Numbered from the stretch's first letter, positions 19,007 through 31,079 are shown. The stretch: 64,000 bases of DNA from Shimia biformata (GCF_016888515.1 NZ_JAFEJK010000001.1:682001-746000), one strand, 5' to 3'. Program-made: numbers and translations. The notes: generated by a model not told the origin, from the sequence alone.

Positions 19007-19783
19007 ATGGCTTTTGAGACGATCATCGTCGAGGTGGATGACCACGTCGCCCTTATCAAGCTGAACCGCCCGAAGGCGCTGAATGCCCTGAATTCGCAAC
19101 TATTGGGAGAGCTGGTTGAGGCGCTGGAAGAGGCGGACGCCAATGAGAAAGTGCGCTGCATCGTCATTACCGGGTCGGAAAAGGCCTTTGCCGCCGGTGC
19201 TGACATCATGGAGATGTCCGAGAAATCCTTTGTCGACATGTTCATGTCGAACTTCTTTGCCAATGAAGGCGACCGGGTTCTGAAAATCCGCAAACCGATC
19301 ATCGCCGCAGTGTCAGGCTATGCGCTGGGTGGCGGTTGTGAACTGGCGATGATGTGCGACTTCATCATTGCCGCTGACAACGCCAAGTTCGGCCAGCCCG
19401 AGATCAACCTCGGTGTGGTCGCCGGGATCGGCGGGACGCAGCGCCTGACCAAGTTCGTGGGTAAGTCCAAATCCATGGACATGCACCTGACTGGCCGCTT
19501 CATGGATGCGGAGGAAGCCGAACGCTCCGGCCTCGTCAGCCGCGTCGTGCCCGCCAAGAAGCTGATGGACGAGGCCATGGGCGCGGCCCAGAAGATCGCC
19601 GAAAAATCCGTTCTGACCTCGATGGCAGTCAAGGAAGCGGTAAACCGGTCCTATGAGACCACGCTGGCCGAGGGACTTTTGTTCGAACGCCGTTTGTTCC
19701 ACTCGCTCTTTGCGACCGAGGATCAGAAAGAGGGCATGGCCGCCTTCCTCGAAAAACGCGAGGCGCAGTTCCGCGACAAGTGA
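19007..19783 (+). CDS. Enoyl-CoA hydratase
   Basis: A 258-residue crotonase-fold enzyme that hydrates trans-2-enoyl-CoA in fatty acid oxidation. Both catalytic glutamates are visible, in [15 protein letters not shown] (about residue 111) and in [20 protein letters not shown] (about 131). The oxyanion-hole region is [11 protein letters not shown] and the C-terminal trimerisation part [20 protein letters not shown]. The length equals that of short-chain enoyl-CoA hydratases such as mitochondrial ECHS1. It sits between mutM and rpsT, 63 bases after mutM. Confidence 0.94.
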   Translation: MAFETIIVEVDDHVALIKLNRPKALNALNSQLLGELVEALEEADANEKVRCIVITGSEKAFAAGADIMEMSEKSFVDMFMSNFFANEGDRVLKIRKPIIAAVSGYALGGGCELAMMCDFIIAADNAKFGQPEINLGVVAGIGGTQRLTKFVGKSKSMDMHLTGRFMDAEEAERSGLVSRVVPAKKLMDEAMGAAQKIAEKSVLTSMAVKEAVNRSYETTLAEGLLFERRLFHSLFATEDQKEGMAAFLEKREAQFRDK

Positions 19784-19844
19784 GCCGCCAACGCCAAAAA
19801 GCTCGGCGCCGGCCCCGTGCTGGCGTCCGAGTCCGTTTTCCTGT

Positions 19845-19872
19845 TTGCATTCGCGGCAAAAACCGCTATACG
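19845..19872 (+). promoter_or_regulatory. Putative sigma-70 promoter of rpsT
   Basis: TTGCAT and TATACG separated by 16 bases, about 125 bases before the rpsT start. This would give a leader RNA of roughly 118 bases, in keeping with the regulated leaders seen on bS20 genes in other bacteria. Assigned by eye. Confidence 0.45.
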
Positions 19873-19997
19873 CCGCCGTCATACATGCGCGTGCAGCCCG
19901 CTCAGGCTTGAATCGATTCTCCATACCGGAGAGGTCCCGTTTGGGCAGTGGCACGCATTGAAGACTGAACGAACGAAAAGACAAGGATCCGAGATTC

Positions 19998-20261
19998 ATG
20001 GCAAATTCGCCCCAGGCAAAAAAACGCGCCCGTCAGAACGAGCGTCGCTTCGCTGTCAACAAAGCGCGTCGTTCGCGCATCCGCACCTACCTGCGTAAAG
20101 TCGAAGAAGCGATTGCTTCGGGCGACAAGGACGCTGCAGGTGCAGCCCTCCGCGCGGCTCAGCCCGAGCTGATGCGCGGTGTGACCAAAGGCGTTTATCA
20201 CAAGAACACCGCAGCGCGCAAAATGTCGCGCCTGTCGGCACGCGTAAAAGCGCTCGGCTAA
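19998..20261 (+). CDS. rpsT: 30S ribosomal protein bS20
   Basis: An 87-residue, strongly basic protein that binds 16S rRNA early in 30S assembly. Full-length match: [40 protein letters not shown], and the C-terminal [20 protein letters not shown]. It lies directly upstream of dnaA, a widely conserved alphaproteobacterial order. A strong terminator follows at 20287, so dnaA is transcribed from its own promoter. Confidence 0.97.
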   Translation: MANSPQAKKRARQNERRFAVNKARRSRIRTYLRKVEEAIASGDKDAAGAALRAAQPELMRGVTKGVYHKNTAARKMSRLSARVKALG

Positions 20262-20286
20262 AAAAACGGGGCTAACCCCCTGTTGC

Positions 20287-20315
20287 AAAAGGCGTCGCAA
20301 TTCGCGGCGCCTTTT
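20287..20315 (+). terminator. Rho-independent terminator of rpsT
   Basis: AAAAGGCGTCGC and GCGGCGCCTTTT form a 12-bp stem with one G-T wobble and a 5-base loop AATTC. The stem runs into TTTTGTTGTTT, 25 bases after the rpsT stop. Confidence 0.88.
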
Positions 20316-20723
20316 GTTGTTTCCACTCGCGCATAGCGGGTGTCAGAGATTCTTTTTTGTAAAAGCCAGAGTCAAGATCGAAGTTCTGTTGAACGACTCG
20401 CCAAGCCCTTGCTAGCTTGGACCTGCGATTCACTTCGCCTTTGGGGGGACAGACGCCAATTGAAGCGGCTTGGGGGCTGCGACGTGGGCGAGGCCCGGCA
20501 CCGTGCCTTGGGGTAAGGCATGTCGCCCGGTCATTCCGGAGCCTGTCTGGATCTGTCATGAACCTGGCGCATTCTGCGCACAATTCACAGCTAGCCTGTC
20601 CGGGAATCCGGGACGGGAAGGGTGGGTTTGTGCGTTTGCCCAGGGTCCTTGGGGCATTGGGGATCGTTCATGAAAGGGACCCATAAGGTCCATGGGACGA
20701 TTGAAGGCGGAAAACGGGGACAC
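20316..20723. other. dnaA upstream region without a recognised gene
   Basis: A 408-base stretch between the rpsT terminator and dnaA. It must hold the dnaA promoter. I looked for 9-mer DnaA boxes (TTATNCACA type) on both strands and found none that match convincingly, nor an AT-rich unwinding element. The frame upstream of the dnaA ATG is open from 20622, but the extra residues do not resemble DnaA. No other conserved protein-coding segment was recognised. Confidence 0.6.
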
Positions 20724-22103
20724 ATGACACAGGAACAATGGGGCGAGCTGCAGCAGGTACTTCGCAAAACGGTCGGCCAGAACAATTACAAAACTTGGAT
20801 CGAACCGCTTGAGTTTTCCGACCTGACCGACGGCGTGGCGACATTCTCGGTGCCGACGAATTTCATCGGCAACTATGTCAGCCAGAATTTCGGCGATCTC
20901 ATCCTGCATCAATTGACGCAATCTGGCGAATCTGTGCGGCGCGTTCATTTCCGGGTGCCAGCCAATCGCACCGCGCGGCCGTCGGGTGAGCGTACCTCTG
21001 CGACTGCTAAGCCTCAGGTTGAATCCGCGACGGACCCTCGTTCCGCGTCTCGCAATGACGATCTGCCCGGTGCACCGCTTGACCCGCGTTTCACGTTTGA
21101 CAGCTTTGTCGTCGGCAAGCCAAACGAACTGGCCAATGCCGCCGCCCGTCGCGTTGCCGAAGGTGGCCCCGTCACGTTCAACCCGCTATTTCTGTATGGT
21201 GGTGTCGGTTTGGGCAAGACCCACCTCATGCATGCCATCGCCTGGGAGCTTCAGGCCCGCCGCCCGGACCTGAACGTTCTTTATCTCAGTGCGGAACAGT
21301 TCATGTATCGTTTTGTTCAGGCACTGCGCGACCGTAAGATGATGGACTTCAAAGAGCTTTTCCGCTCGGTCGATGTTCTGATGGTCGACGACGTCCAGTT
21401 TATCGCCGGCAAGGACAGCACGCAGGAAGAGTTCTTTCACACCTTCAATGCGCTGGTGGACCAGAACAAGCAGATCATCATCTCGGCCGACCGCGCGCCA
21501 GGCGAAATCAAAGACCTTGAGGACCGCATCCGCTCGCGGCTGCAATGCGGACTGGTGGTGGATCTGCACCCGACAGATTACGAGCTGCGCCTCGGCATTC
21601 TTCAGTCGAAGGTCGAACAGTACCGCGAACAGTACCCCGGCCTTGTCCTGTCGGACGGTGTTCTGGAATTTCTGGCGCATCGTATCTCGACCAATGTGCG
21701 CGTTCTCGAAGGTGCCTTGACACGGCTTTTTGCGTTTGCGTCGCTGGTTGGGCGTGAAATCACGCTGGAACTGGCGCAGGATTGCCTTTCGGATGTGCTG
21801 CGCGCATCCGAGCGCAAGATCTCGGTCGAGGAAATTCAGCGCCGCGTGGCCGAACACTACAACATCCGCCTCAGCGACATGATCGGCCCCAAACGAGTGC
21901 GCAGCTTTGCCCGTCCGCGCCAGATCGCCATGTATCTTTGCAAACAGCTGACCTCTCGGTCGCTGCCAGAGATTGGCCGTCGCTTCGGTGGGCGCGATCA
22001 CACCACCGTCATGCATGGCGTGCGCCGCATCGAAGAGTTGCGCGCTTCGGACGGTCAGATTGCCGAGGATCTGGAACTGTTGCGTCGCGCGCTTGAGGCT
22101 TGA
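20724..22103 (+). CDS. dnaA: Chromosomal replication initiator protein DnaA
   Basis: A 459-residue AAA+ initiator that binds DnaA boxes at oriC and loads the helicase. Domain I begins MTQEQWGELQQVLRKTVGQN. Walker A is YGGVGLGKTHLMHAI (about residues 158-172), Walker B is DVLMVDDVQFIAGKD, and the arginine-finger region is DRIRSRLQCGLV. Domain IV ends with the DNA-binding signature IGRRFGGRDHTTVMHGVRRI. The ATG at 20724 has AACGGGG upstream and gives the usual start of domain I. It is followed by dnaN, recF and gyrB in the classical order. Confidence 0.97.
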   Translation: MTQEQWGELQQVLRKTVGQNNYKTWIEPLEFSDLTDGVATFSVPTNFIGNYVSQNFGDLILHQLTQSGESVRRVHFRVPANRTARPSGERTSATAKPQVESATDPRSASRNDDLPGAPLDPRFTFDSFVVGKPNELANAAARRVAEGGPVTFNPLFLYGGVGLGKTHLMHAIAWELQARRPDLNVLYLSAEQFMYRFVQALRDRKMMDFKELFRSVDVLMVDDVQFIAGKDSTQEEFFHTFNALVDQNKQIIISADRAPGEIKDLEDRIRSRLQCGLVVDLHPTDYELRLGILQSKVEQYREQYPGLVLSDGVLEFLAHRISTNVRVLEGALTRLFAFASLVGREITLELAQDCLSDVLRASERKISVEEIQRRVAEHYNIRLSDMIGPKRVRSFARPRQIAMYLCKQLTSRSLPEIGRRFGGRDHTTVMHGVRRIEELRASDGQIAEDLELLRRALEA

Positions 22104-22232
22104 AGCCCGGCAAACACGCGGTCAACAAGGCGAAAGTCACGGTTTCCCAGAAAATCGTGCCTTTCCGTCGCGCGTCCCTTGACGGTTCTGCGCAATCCCA
22201 GCAGAAAAGCAAAAAACACTTGTGCCATAGGG

Positions 22233-22250
22233 GGAAACAGTTAGGTTTCC
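22233..22250. promoter_or_regulatory. Short dyad upstream of dnaN
   Basis: The 6-bp inverted repeat GGAAAC-AGTTAG-GTTTCC lies 29 bases before the dnaN ATG. It could be a small leader hairpin or a protein site. The stem is short and I attach no specific function. Confidence 0.3.
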
Positions 22251-22278
22251 TCTCCCGGCACTGGCGGAGGATAGTGGG

Positions 22279-23397
22279 ATGAAGATCAGCATCGAACGCG
22301 GCACATTGCTCAAGGCCGTGTCCCAGGCACAGTCGGTTGTCGAACGCCGCAATACCATTCCGATCCTGGCGAACGTCCTGATCGAAGCCGAGGGCGACAC
22401 CGTCCAGTTCCGCGCCACCGACCTGGATATCGAGGTGGTTGACAAGGCACCCGCACAGGTCGAACGCGCCGGAGCGACCACTGTTGCCGCCACCACCCTT
22501 CATGAGATTGTGCGCAAGCTGCCCGACGGTGCGCTTGTGACGCTGACCGACGACGGTGCCTCTGGGCGACTGACGGTTGAGGCGGGGCGCTCGAACTTTT
22601 CGCTGGCGACCCTGCCGAAAGAGGACTTCCCGGTCATGGCCTCGTCGGAATATGCTTCTAACTTCTCTGCCCCGGCCCCGGTGCTGCGGCGCCTGTTCGA
22701 CAAGTCGAAGTTCGCGATTTCCACAGAGGAAACAAGGTATTACCTGAACGGCGTCTATATGCATGTGTCCGACGCAGATGGCGGCAAGGTGCTGCGCTGC
22801 GTCGCGACCGACGGCCACCGTCTGGCCCGGATTGATGCCGACCTGCCGTCCGGTGCCGCCGACATGCCCGGCGTGATCGTGCCGCGCAAGACCGTTGGTG
22901 AATTGCGAAAGCTTCTGGATGACGACGACATGCAGATCGCTGTTTCGGTCAGCGAAACCAAGGTGCGGTTTGCGACACCCGACATTACCCTGACGTCCAA
23001 GGTGATCGACGGTACCTTCCCTGACTACACCCGCGTGATCCCTGCTGGTAACACCCGCAAGCTGGAAGTTGACGCGGCTGAATTCGCGCAGGCCGTCGAC
23101 CGGGTGGCCACTGTTTCGTCCGAGCGCAGCCGCGCCGTGAAACTGGCGTTGGACGAGGACCGGCTGGTCCTGTCGGTAAACGCGCCAGACAGCGGTGCTG
23201 CCGAGGAAGAACTGGCGGTGGCCTATGGTGACGAGCGGTTGGAGATTGGGTTCAACGCGAAATACCTGTTGGAAATTGCCAGCCAGGTTGATCGCGAGAA
23301 CGCGGTGTTCATGTTCAACTCGGCCGGTGACCCGACACTAATGCGCGAAGGCAATGATACCACGGCGGTCTATGTCGTGATGCCGATGCGTGTTTGA
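22279..23397 (+). CDS. dnaN: DNA polymerase III beta subunit (sliding clamp)
   Basis: A 372-residue ring-forming processivity clamp, a dimer with three similar domains per subunit. Family features: MKISIERGTLLKAVSQAQSV, ERRNTIPILANVLIEAEGDT, RFLFDKSKF-type spacing seen as RRLFDKSKFAISTEETRYYL, ATDGHRLARIDADLP, and the C-terminal YVVMPMRV. GGAGG precedes the ATG at 22279. The 175-base gap after dnaA means it may have its own promoter. The usual clamp-loader and polymerase binding groove residues near the C-terminus (VVMPMR) are intact. Confidence 0.97.
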   Translation: MKISIERGTLLKAVSQAQSVVERRNTIPILANVLIEAEGDTVQFRATDLDIEVVDKAPAQVERAGATTVAATTLHEIVRKLPDGALVTLTDDGASGRLTVEAGRSNFSLATLPKEDFPVMASSEYASNFSAPAPVLRRLFDKSKFAISTEETRYYLNGVYMHVSDADGGKVLRCVATDGHRLARIDADLPSGAADMPGVIVPRKTVGELRKLLDDDDMQIAVSVSETKVRFATPDITLTSKVIDGTFPDYTRVIPAGNTRKLEVDAAEFAQAVDRVATVSSERSRAVKLALDEDRLVLSVNAPDSGAAEEELAVAYGDERLEIGFNAKYLLEIASQVDRENAVFMFNSAGDPTLMREGNDTTAVYVVMPMRV

Positions 23398-23425
23398 CCG
23401 GCTGACACCGGTGCGCTGCGCGCGC

Positions 23426-23452
23426 GAGTATTTGTGACAAGAAAGAAGGGGG
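23426..23452 (+). repeat. Dispersed intergenic element (copy B), overlapping the recF ribosome-binding site
   Basis: GAGTATTTGTGACAAGAAAG and the following AAGGGGG form a copy of the same short element found at 15540-15599 and 63354-63392. Here the purine-rich end lies 4 bases before the recF GTG and probably serves as its ribosome-binding site. Confidence 0.6.
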
Positions 23453-23456
23453 CGGT

Positions 23457-24563
23457 GTGACGGGGCTTCACCTCACCAACCTGACCCTGTCGCATTTCCG
23501 GTCGCATCGGAAGGCGCGTCTTTCCGTGGACGCGAGACCCGTGGCCATTTATGGCGCCAATGGCGCCGGCAAGACCAATATCCTTGAGGCGGTGTCGTTG
23601 TTTTCACCCGGGCGCGGGCTGCGACGGTCCAGCGCCGCCGAGATGACACGGCGGCCCGAGGCGATCGGCTGGAAGGTTACTGGCGAATTGCATTCGCTTG
23701 GGCAGGTTCACGAGGTCGAAATCTGGTCCGAGGGTGGTGCCGCGCGTCAGGTCCGCATTGACGGCAAGGCCGCGGCGCAGGTGGCGCTGGGGCGGATCGC
23801 ACGGGTGCTGTGGCTGATCCCGGCGATGGATCGCTTGTGGATCGAAGGTGCCGAGGGGCGGCGACGGTTTCTCGACCGTATGGCGCTGTCCTTCTTTCCC
23901 GGACATGCCGAGGTGTCGCTGGCCTATGAAAAGGCGATGCGAGAGCGGAACAGGTTGCTCAAGGATCAGGTGCGCGATCCGTTCTGGTATGACGCGCTTG
24001 AGGCGCAGATGGCGGTGGCGGCGGCGGCAATTCAGCATCATCGGGTCGAAACCGTCACTTTCCTGCGCGCCGCTCAATCCGGGGCCGAGACCTCCTTTCC
24101 CGTCGCGGACCTGTCGCTGGATGCACCCGACGACAGCCCGCTTGCAACCACCGAGGCCGAGTTTCACGACGTCTTTGCCGAAAGCCGCCCGCGCGATCTG
24201 GCGGCGGGGCGGGCGCTGGCGGGGCCGCATCGGGCCGATCTGGGCGCGGTGTTCGCCGCCAAAGGTGTGCCTGCACGAGATTGTTCGACCGGGGAACAGA
24301 AGGCGCTGCTGATCTCACTGATCCTCGCCAATGGCAGGGCATTGGCGAACGAGTTCGGCGCGCCGCCATTGTTATTGCTGGACGAGGTTGCGGCACATCT
24401 GGATGTGAACCGTCGCGCCGCGCTTTACGATGAGATCTGCGCCTTGGGCGCGCAAGCGTGGATGACCGGGACTGAACCCGGGCTGTTCGAGGCGCTGGGC
24501 GAACGGGCGCAATATGTTGAAGTCTCGGAACGCGGTGGGGAATCGGCAATCGTCGAGGCCTGA
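23457..24563 (+). CDS. recF: DNA replication and repair protein RecF
   Basis: A 368-residue SMC-like ATPase that loads RecA at gaps with RecO and RecR. The N-terminus is LHLTNLTLSHFRSHRKARLS, Walker A is IYGANGAGKTNILEAVSLFS (about residues 31-50), and the ABC-type signature is DCSTGEQKALLISLILANG. Walker B is PPLLLLDEVAAHLDVNRRAA. The GTG start at 23457 follows GAAAGAAGGGGG, the end of a dispersed element that seems to supply the ribosome site. The gene lies 59 bases after dnaN. Confidence 0.95.
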   Translation: MTGLHLTNLTLSHFRSHRKARLSVDARPVAIYGANGAGKTNILEAVSLFSPGRGLRRSSAAEMTRRPEAIGWKVTGELHSLGQVHEVEIWSEGGAARQVRIDGKAAAQVALGRIARVLWLIPAMDRLWIEGAEGRRRFLDRMALSFFPGHAEVSLAYEKAMRERNRLLKDQVRDPFWYDALEAQMAVAAAAIQHHRVETVTFLRAAQSGAETSFPVADLSLDAPDDSPLATTEAEFHDVFAESRPRDLAAGRALAGPHRADLGAVFAAKGVPARDCSTGEQKALLISLILANGRALANEFGAPPLLLLDEVAAHLDVNRRAALYDEICALGAQAWMTGTEPGLFEALGERAQYVEVSERGGESAIVEA

Positions 24564-24591
24564 AATCGGGCGAATTTCCGCCCCGATCCGC

Positions 24592-27066
<2,475 letters not shown>

Positions 27067-27119
27067 GTGCGCGTCGGCCCGGTTTTGTTTTCCTGACGCA
27101 ACCGAAGCATAGGAGCAAA

Positions 27120-28001
27120 ATGGGCTATCAGATTGAACTGGCCGCGGCGACGCGCAGCAAACTGGGCGAGGGCGCGGTCTGGGACGTGGGGGACCAGCGC
27201 CTGTGGTGGGTCGATATCATCGCGGGGCTCATACATCGCTTCGATCCGGTGTCCGGTCTGAACGAGACCTTTGATTTCGGTGAGCCGGTGGGATGCATTG
27301 CGCGCCGTGACTTGGGCGGGCTGGTCGTTGCGGCGAAATCGGGGTTCTGGTTGTTTGATCCTGACACGGGGCATCGCGCGCTGGTTGCGTCCCCCGAAGC
27401 GCATTTGCCGGACAACCGCTTCAATGACGGCTGCACTGACCGGCAAGGTCGGTTCTGGGTGGGCAGCGTCGGCAAAATTGGTGATGCCATTCCGGCAGGA
27501 ACCTTTTACCGCCTCGACGCGGACCTGAACCTTCTTGCGTGGCGGGACGCGATTTTCATGACCAATGGCCTGGCGTTTTCACCGGACGGGCGGCGCATGT
27601 ATTTTGCCGACAGCAACCCGGATGTTCAGACAATCTGGGCTTGTGACTATGATGCCTGCACCGGCACGCCGGGAAACGACCGCGTGTTCCTGGACACCAG
27701 AACCGTCGCTGGTCGGCCCGACGGCGGCACGGTCGACGCTGATGGGTGCTATTGGATGGCCGGCGTGTCGGGGTGGCAAATTTATCGGATTTCACCTGAT
27801 GGCGATGTGCTGTTGACCATCGATATGCCGATCCAAAACCCTACGAAACCTCAATTCGGCGGCGCGGATCTGGACGTGCTGTTCGTCACGTCTCACAGTC
27901 AGGGAATGACAGATGCGCAGAAACAGTCCGAAGCGGGAAGCCTATTTGCCATTACAGGCCTGGGCGTGAAAGGGGTGCCGCAGGTCCGGTTTGCGGGCTG
28001 A
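27120..28001 (+). CDS. SMP-30/gluconolactonase family protein
   Basis: A 293-residue six-bladed beta-propeller of the SMP-30/LRE family, metal-dependent lactonases that open sugar lactones. Conserved pieces: the metal-binding glutamate in SKLGEGAVWDVGDQRLWWVD, the NDGCTDRQGRFWVGS segment (about residues 102-116), TNGLAFSPDGRRMYFADSNP and RPDGGTVDADGCYWMAGV. The substrate is unknown; sugar dehydrogenases or transporters that would define it are not nearby. AGGAGCAAA precedes the ATG. It stands alone after gyrB. Confidence 0.9.
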   Translation: MGYQIELAAATRSKLGEGAVWDVGDQRLWWVDIIAGLIHRFDPVSGLNETFDFGEPVGCIARRDLGGLVVAAKSGFWLFDPDTGHRALVASPEAHLPDNRFNDGCTDRQGRFWVGSVGKIGDAIPAGTFYRLDADLNLLAWRDAIFMTNGLAFSPDGRRMYFADSNPDVQTIWACDYDACTGTPGNDRVFLDTRTVAGRPDGGTVDADGCYWMAGVSGWQIYRISPDGDVLLTIDMPIQNPTKPQFGGADLDVLFVTSHSQGMTDAQKQSEAGSLFAITGLGVKGVPQVRFAG

Positions 28002-28160
28002 CGGATGCCCGACGTGTTGGGGCTGACCCTAATGCGATAACAGGGTGTTCTGCCAGGTCGCCATGGCGATCCGCCTGTGGCCAAATGCCTTCATGACAAG
28101 CCTTTGAGCGATTGATACTTCGTTCTTGCAGCATTGGGCGGCTTGAACATTCTGCCGCCT

Positions 28161-28180
28161 TAGTATACCACGGCATACAA
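28161..28180. promoter_or_regulatory. Dyad-symmetric candidate operator upstream of acnB
   Basis: GTATACC-AC-GGCATAC is a GTATNCCNNGGNATAC dyad of 16 bases in the 257-base region upstream of acnB, about 80 bases before the start codon. Such sites resemble GntR-type operators in shape. The cognate regulator is not identifiable here. Confidence 0.45.
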
Positions 28181-28258
28181 CGAGCTTGAAAGGCGCGTCG
28201 CACAAAGAATTGCGATCCGGCGATCGGGCTTTTTGTCCACTGTTTTCAAGGATATGCC

Positions 28259-31048
28259 ATGAGCCTCTACTCAGATTACCTCGCCGAGATCGCGACTCGC
28301 AAGGAACAGGGATTGCACCCCAAGCCCATCGATGATGGCGCGCTGGTTGCCGAGCTGATCGCCCAGATCAAGGATCCGGCCAATGCGCACCGCGACGACT
28401 CGCTGCAGCATTTCATCTATAACACCCTGCCGGGCACCACGAGCGCCGCGGGTGTAAAGGCGGAGTTCCTGAAAGAGATCATCCTCGGGCAGGAAACCGT
28501 TGCCGAGATCACGCCCGAGTTTGCGTTTGAGCTGCTGTCGCACATGAAAGGCGGCCCGTCGGTACGCGTGCTTCTTGACCTCGCTCTGGGTGAAGACGCG
28601 GCAATTGCTGTGCAAGCGGCCGACGTTCTCAAAACCCAGGTTTTCCTTTATGACGCCGACACCGACCGCCTGAAGACGGCATATGAGGCCGGTAACGCTG
28701 TTGCCAAGGAGTTGCTGGAAAGCTACGCGCAGGCAGAATTCTTTACCAAACTGCCCGACATTGACGAAGAGATCGAAGTCGTCACCTATATCGCAGCCGA
28801 GGGCGACATTTCGACCGACCTGCTGTCGCCCGGTGCCGAGGCACATTCGCGCGCCGACCGCGAACTGCACGGCAAATGCTTCATCTCGGAGGAGGCGCAG
28901 AAGGAAATCGAGGCGCTGAAACTGCAGCACCCCGGCAAGCAGATCATGCTGATCGCGGAAAAAGGCACGATGGGCGTGGGATCGTCGCGTATGTCCGGCG
29001 TGAACAACGTGGCGCTGTGGACGGGTAAGCCGACCAGCCCCTACGTACCTTTCGTGAACTTTGCCCCGATTGTCGCCGGGACCAACGGCATCTCGCCGAT
29101 CTTCCTGACCACCGTTGGCGTGACCGGCGGCATCGGTCTGGACCTGAAAAACTGGGTCAAGAAAGTCGATGAAGACGGCAAGGTCATCCTGAACAACGAT
29201 GGCAACCCGGTTCTGGAACAGAAATATTCTGTCGCCACCGGCACAGTCCTGAAGATCAACACCAAGGACAAGAAGCTTCTCAGCGAAGACGGCGACGAAC
29301 TGGTCGATGTTTCTTCGGCTTTCAATCCACAGAAGATGGAGTTCATGAAGGCTGGCGGGTCCTATGCCATTGTCTTCGGCAAGAAGCTGCAATCCTTCGC
29401 CGCCGAAACCCTGGGTGTCGAAGCGCCTCTCGTATTTGCCCCGTCCAAGGAAGTGACGCACGAGGGTCAGGGCCTGACGGCCGTCGAAAAGATCTTCAAC
29501 GCCAATGCGTTGGGTGTTGCCGAGGGCAAAACCCTGCATGCCGGATCGGATGTGCGCGTGCGCGTGAATATCGTCGGTTCGCAGGACACCACAGGTCCGA
29601 TGACCGCGCAAGAACTCGAGGCGATGGCGGCGACTGTTCTGTCGCCCAGCGTCGATGGCGCGTATCAGTCGGGTTGCCACACCGCGTCCGTTTGGGACCT
29701 CAAGGCGCAGGCCAACACACCCAAACTGATGAAGTTTATGAACGATTTTGGTCTTGTGACCGGCCGGGACCCGAAGGGTGTCTATCACTCGATGACCGAC
29801 GTGATCCACAAGGTTCTGAACGATATCACGGTGTCTGATTGGGACATCATCATCGGCGGCGACAGCCACACCCGTATGTCCAAGGGCGTGGCCTTTGGTG
29901 CCGATTCTGGCACAGTGGCGCTTGCTCTGGCGACGGGTGAGGCCTCCATGCCGATCCCGGAATCGGTGAAGGTGACGTTCAAAGGGGCCATGAAGGATCA
30001 CATGGACTTCCGCGATGTGGTCCATGCAACCCAGGCGCAAATGCTGCAACAGCATGGCGATAACGTCTTCCAGGGCCGCGTGATCGAGGTGCATATCGGC
30101 ACGCTTCTTGCCGACCAGGCCTTTACGTTCACCGACTGGACGGCCGAAATGAAGGCCAAGGCGTCGATCTGTATTTCGAACGACGAAACCCTGATCGGCT
30201 CGCTGGAACTGGCCAAAGCGCGCATTCAGATCATGATCGACAAGGGAATGGAGCATGACAACGGCATGCTGCAACGCCTGATCGACAAGGCGGACGCGCG
30301 CATCGCCGAGATCAAGTCGGGGGCAAAGCCGGCGCTGACACCGGACGCGGATGCCAAATACGCCGCCGAAGTGGTGGTCGACCTTGACCTGATCGACGAG
30401 CCGATGATCGCCGACCCGGATGTGAACAACGCGGATGTTTCCAAGCGCTACACCCACGACACGATCCGCCCGATCTCGTATTATAATGCCGAGAAGAAAG
30501 TGGACCTTGGCTTTGTCGGTTCGTGTATGGTGCACAAGGGAGACATCAAGATCGTCGCCCAGATGCTGAAGAACATCGAGAAGATGCAGGGCAAGGTCGA
30601 GTTCAAGGCACCGCTGGTTGTCGCGGCGCCGACCTACAACATCATCGACGAGTTGAAGGCCGAGGGTGACTGGGAAGTGCTAGAGAAATACTCGGGCTTC
30701 GAGTTCGACGACCTGGCACCCAAGACCAAGGCGCGGACCGAGTATGAGAATATCCTCTATCTCGAACGTCCGGGCTGCAACCTGTGCATGGGCAACCAGG
30801 AAAAGGCTGCAAAAGGCGACACGGTGCTGGCCACTTCGACCCGTCTGTTCCAGGGGCGTGTTGTGGCGGACGCGCCTGACAAGAAGGGCGAATCGTTGTT
30901 GGGGTCGACCCCGGTTGTGGTTCTGTCGGCCATCCTGGGCCGTACACCGACGCTTGAGGAATACAAGGGCGCGGTTGAGGGGATCGATCTGACCAAGTTC
31001 GCCCCGCCGCTTGAAAAGAATCCGGCAGCGCGGTCGGTTCACTTCTGA
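28259..31048 (+). CDS. acnB: Bifunctional aconitate hydratase 2/2-methylisocitrate dehydratase
   Basis: A 929-residue aconitase B, the TCA-cycle isomerase for citrate and isocitrate, also active on 2-methylisocitrate. The N-terminal HEAT-like domain covers about residues 1-160 (MSLYSDYLAEIATRKEQGL). The catalytic part carries EKGTMGVGSSRMSGVNNVAL, SGCHTASVWDLKAQ, GGDSHTRMSKGVAFG, and the iron-sulfur cysteines in LERPGCNLCMGNQEKAA, together with a cysteine in the earlier GFVGSCMVHKGDIK region. The start MSLYSDYLAE is standard. The gene has a strong terminator at 31080 and a dyad upstream at 28161 that may regulate it. Confidence 0.97.
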   Translation: MSLYSDYLAEIATRKEQGLHPKPIDDGALVAELIAQIKDPANAHRDDSLQHFIYNTLPGTTSAAGVKAEFLKEIILGQETVAEITPEFAFELLSHMKGGPSVRVLLDLALGEDAAIAVQAADVLKTQVFLYDADTDRLKTAYEAGNAVAKELLESYAQAEFFTKLPDIDEEIEVVTYIAAEGDISTDLLSPGAEAHSRADRELHGKCFISEEAQKEIEALKLQHPGKQIMLIAEKGTMGVGSSRMSGVNNVALWTGKPTSPYVPFVNFAPIVAGTNGISPIFLTTVGVTGGIGLDLKNWVKKVDEDGKVILNNDGNPVLEQKYSVATGTVLKINTKDKKLLSEDGDELVDVSSAFNPQKMEFMKAGGSYAIVFGKKLQSFAAETLGVEAPLVFAPSKEVTHEGQGLTAVEKIFNANALGVAEGKTLHAGSDVRVRVNIVGSQDTTGPMTAQELEAMAATVLSPSVDGAYQSGCHTASVWDLKAQANTPKLMKFMNDFGLVTGRDPKGVYHSMTDVIHKVLNDITVSDWDIIIGGDSHTRMSKGVAFGADSGTVALALATGEASMPIPESVKVTFKGAMKDHMDFRDVVHATQAQMLQQHGDNVFQGRVIEVHIGTLLADQAFTFTDWTAEMKAKASICISNDETLIGSLELAKARIQIMIDKGMEHDNGMLQRLIDKADARIAEIKSGAKPALTPDADAKYAAEVVVDLDLIDEPMIADPDVNNADVSKRYTHDTIRPISYYNAEKKVDLGFVGSCMVHKGDIKIVAQMLKNIEKMQGKVEFKAPLVVAAPTYNIIDELKAEGDWEVLEKYSGFEFDDLAPKTKARTEYENILYLERPGCNLCMGNQEKAAKGDTVLATSTRLFQGRVVADAPDKKGESLLGSTPVVVLSAILGRTPTLEEYKGAVEGIDLTKFAPPLEKNPAARSVHF

Positions 31049-31079
31049 TCCAACCTCGACGATTCATTGCACGCGACAG

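Noticed and set aside
20316-20723. Replication origin next to dnaA
   Set aside because: No cluster of DnaA boxes or AT-rich segment is visible, so an origin call is not supported.
28271-30535. A 754-codon open frame on the minus strand opposite acnB
   Set aside because: The plus-strand frame is clearly aconitase B. The antisense translation shows no family features.
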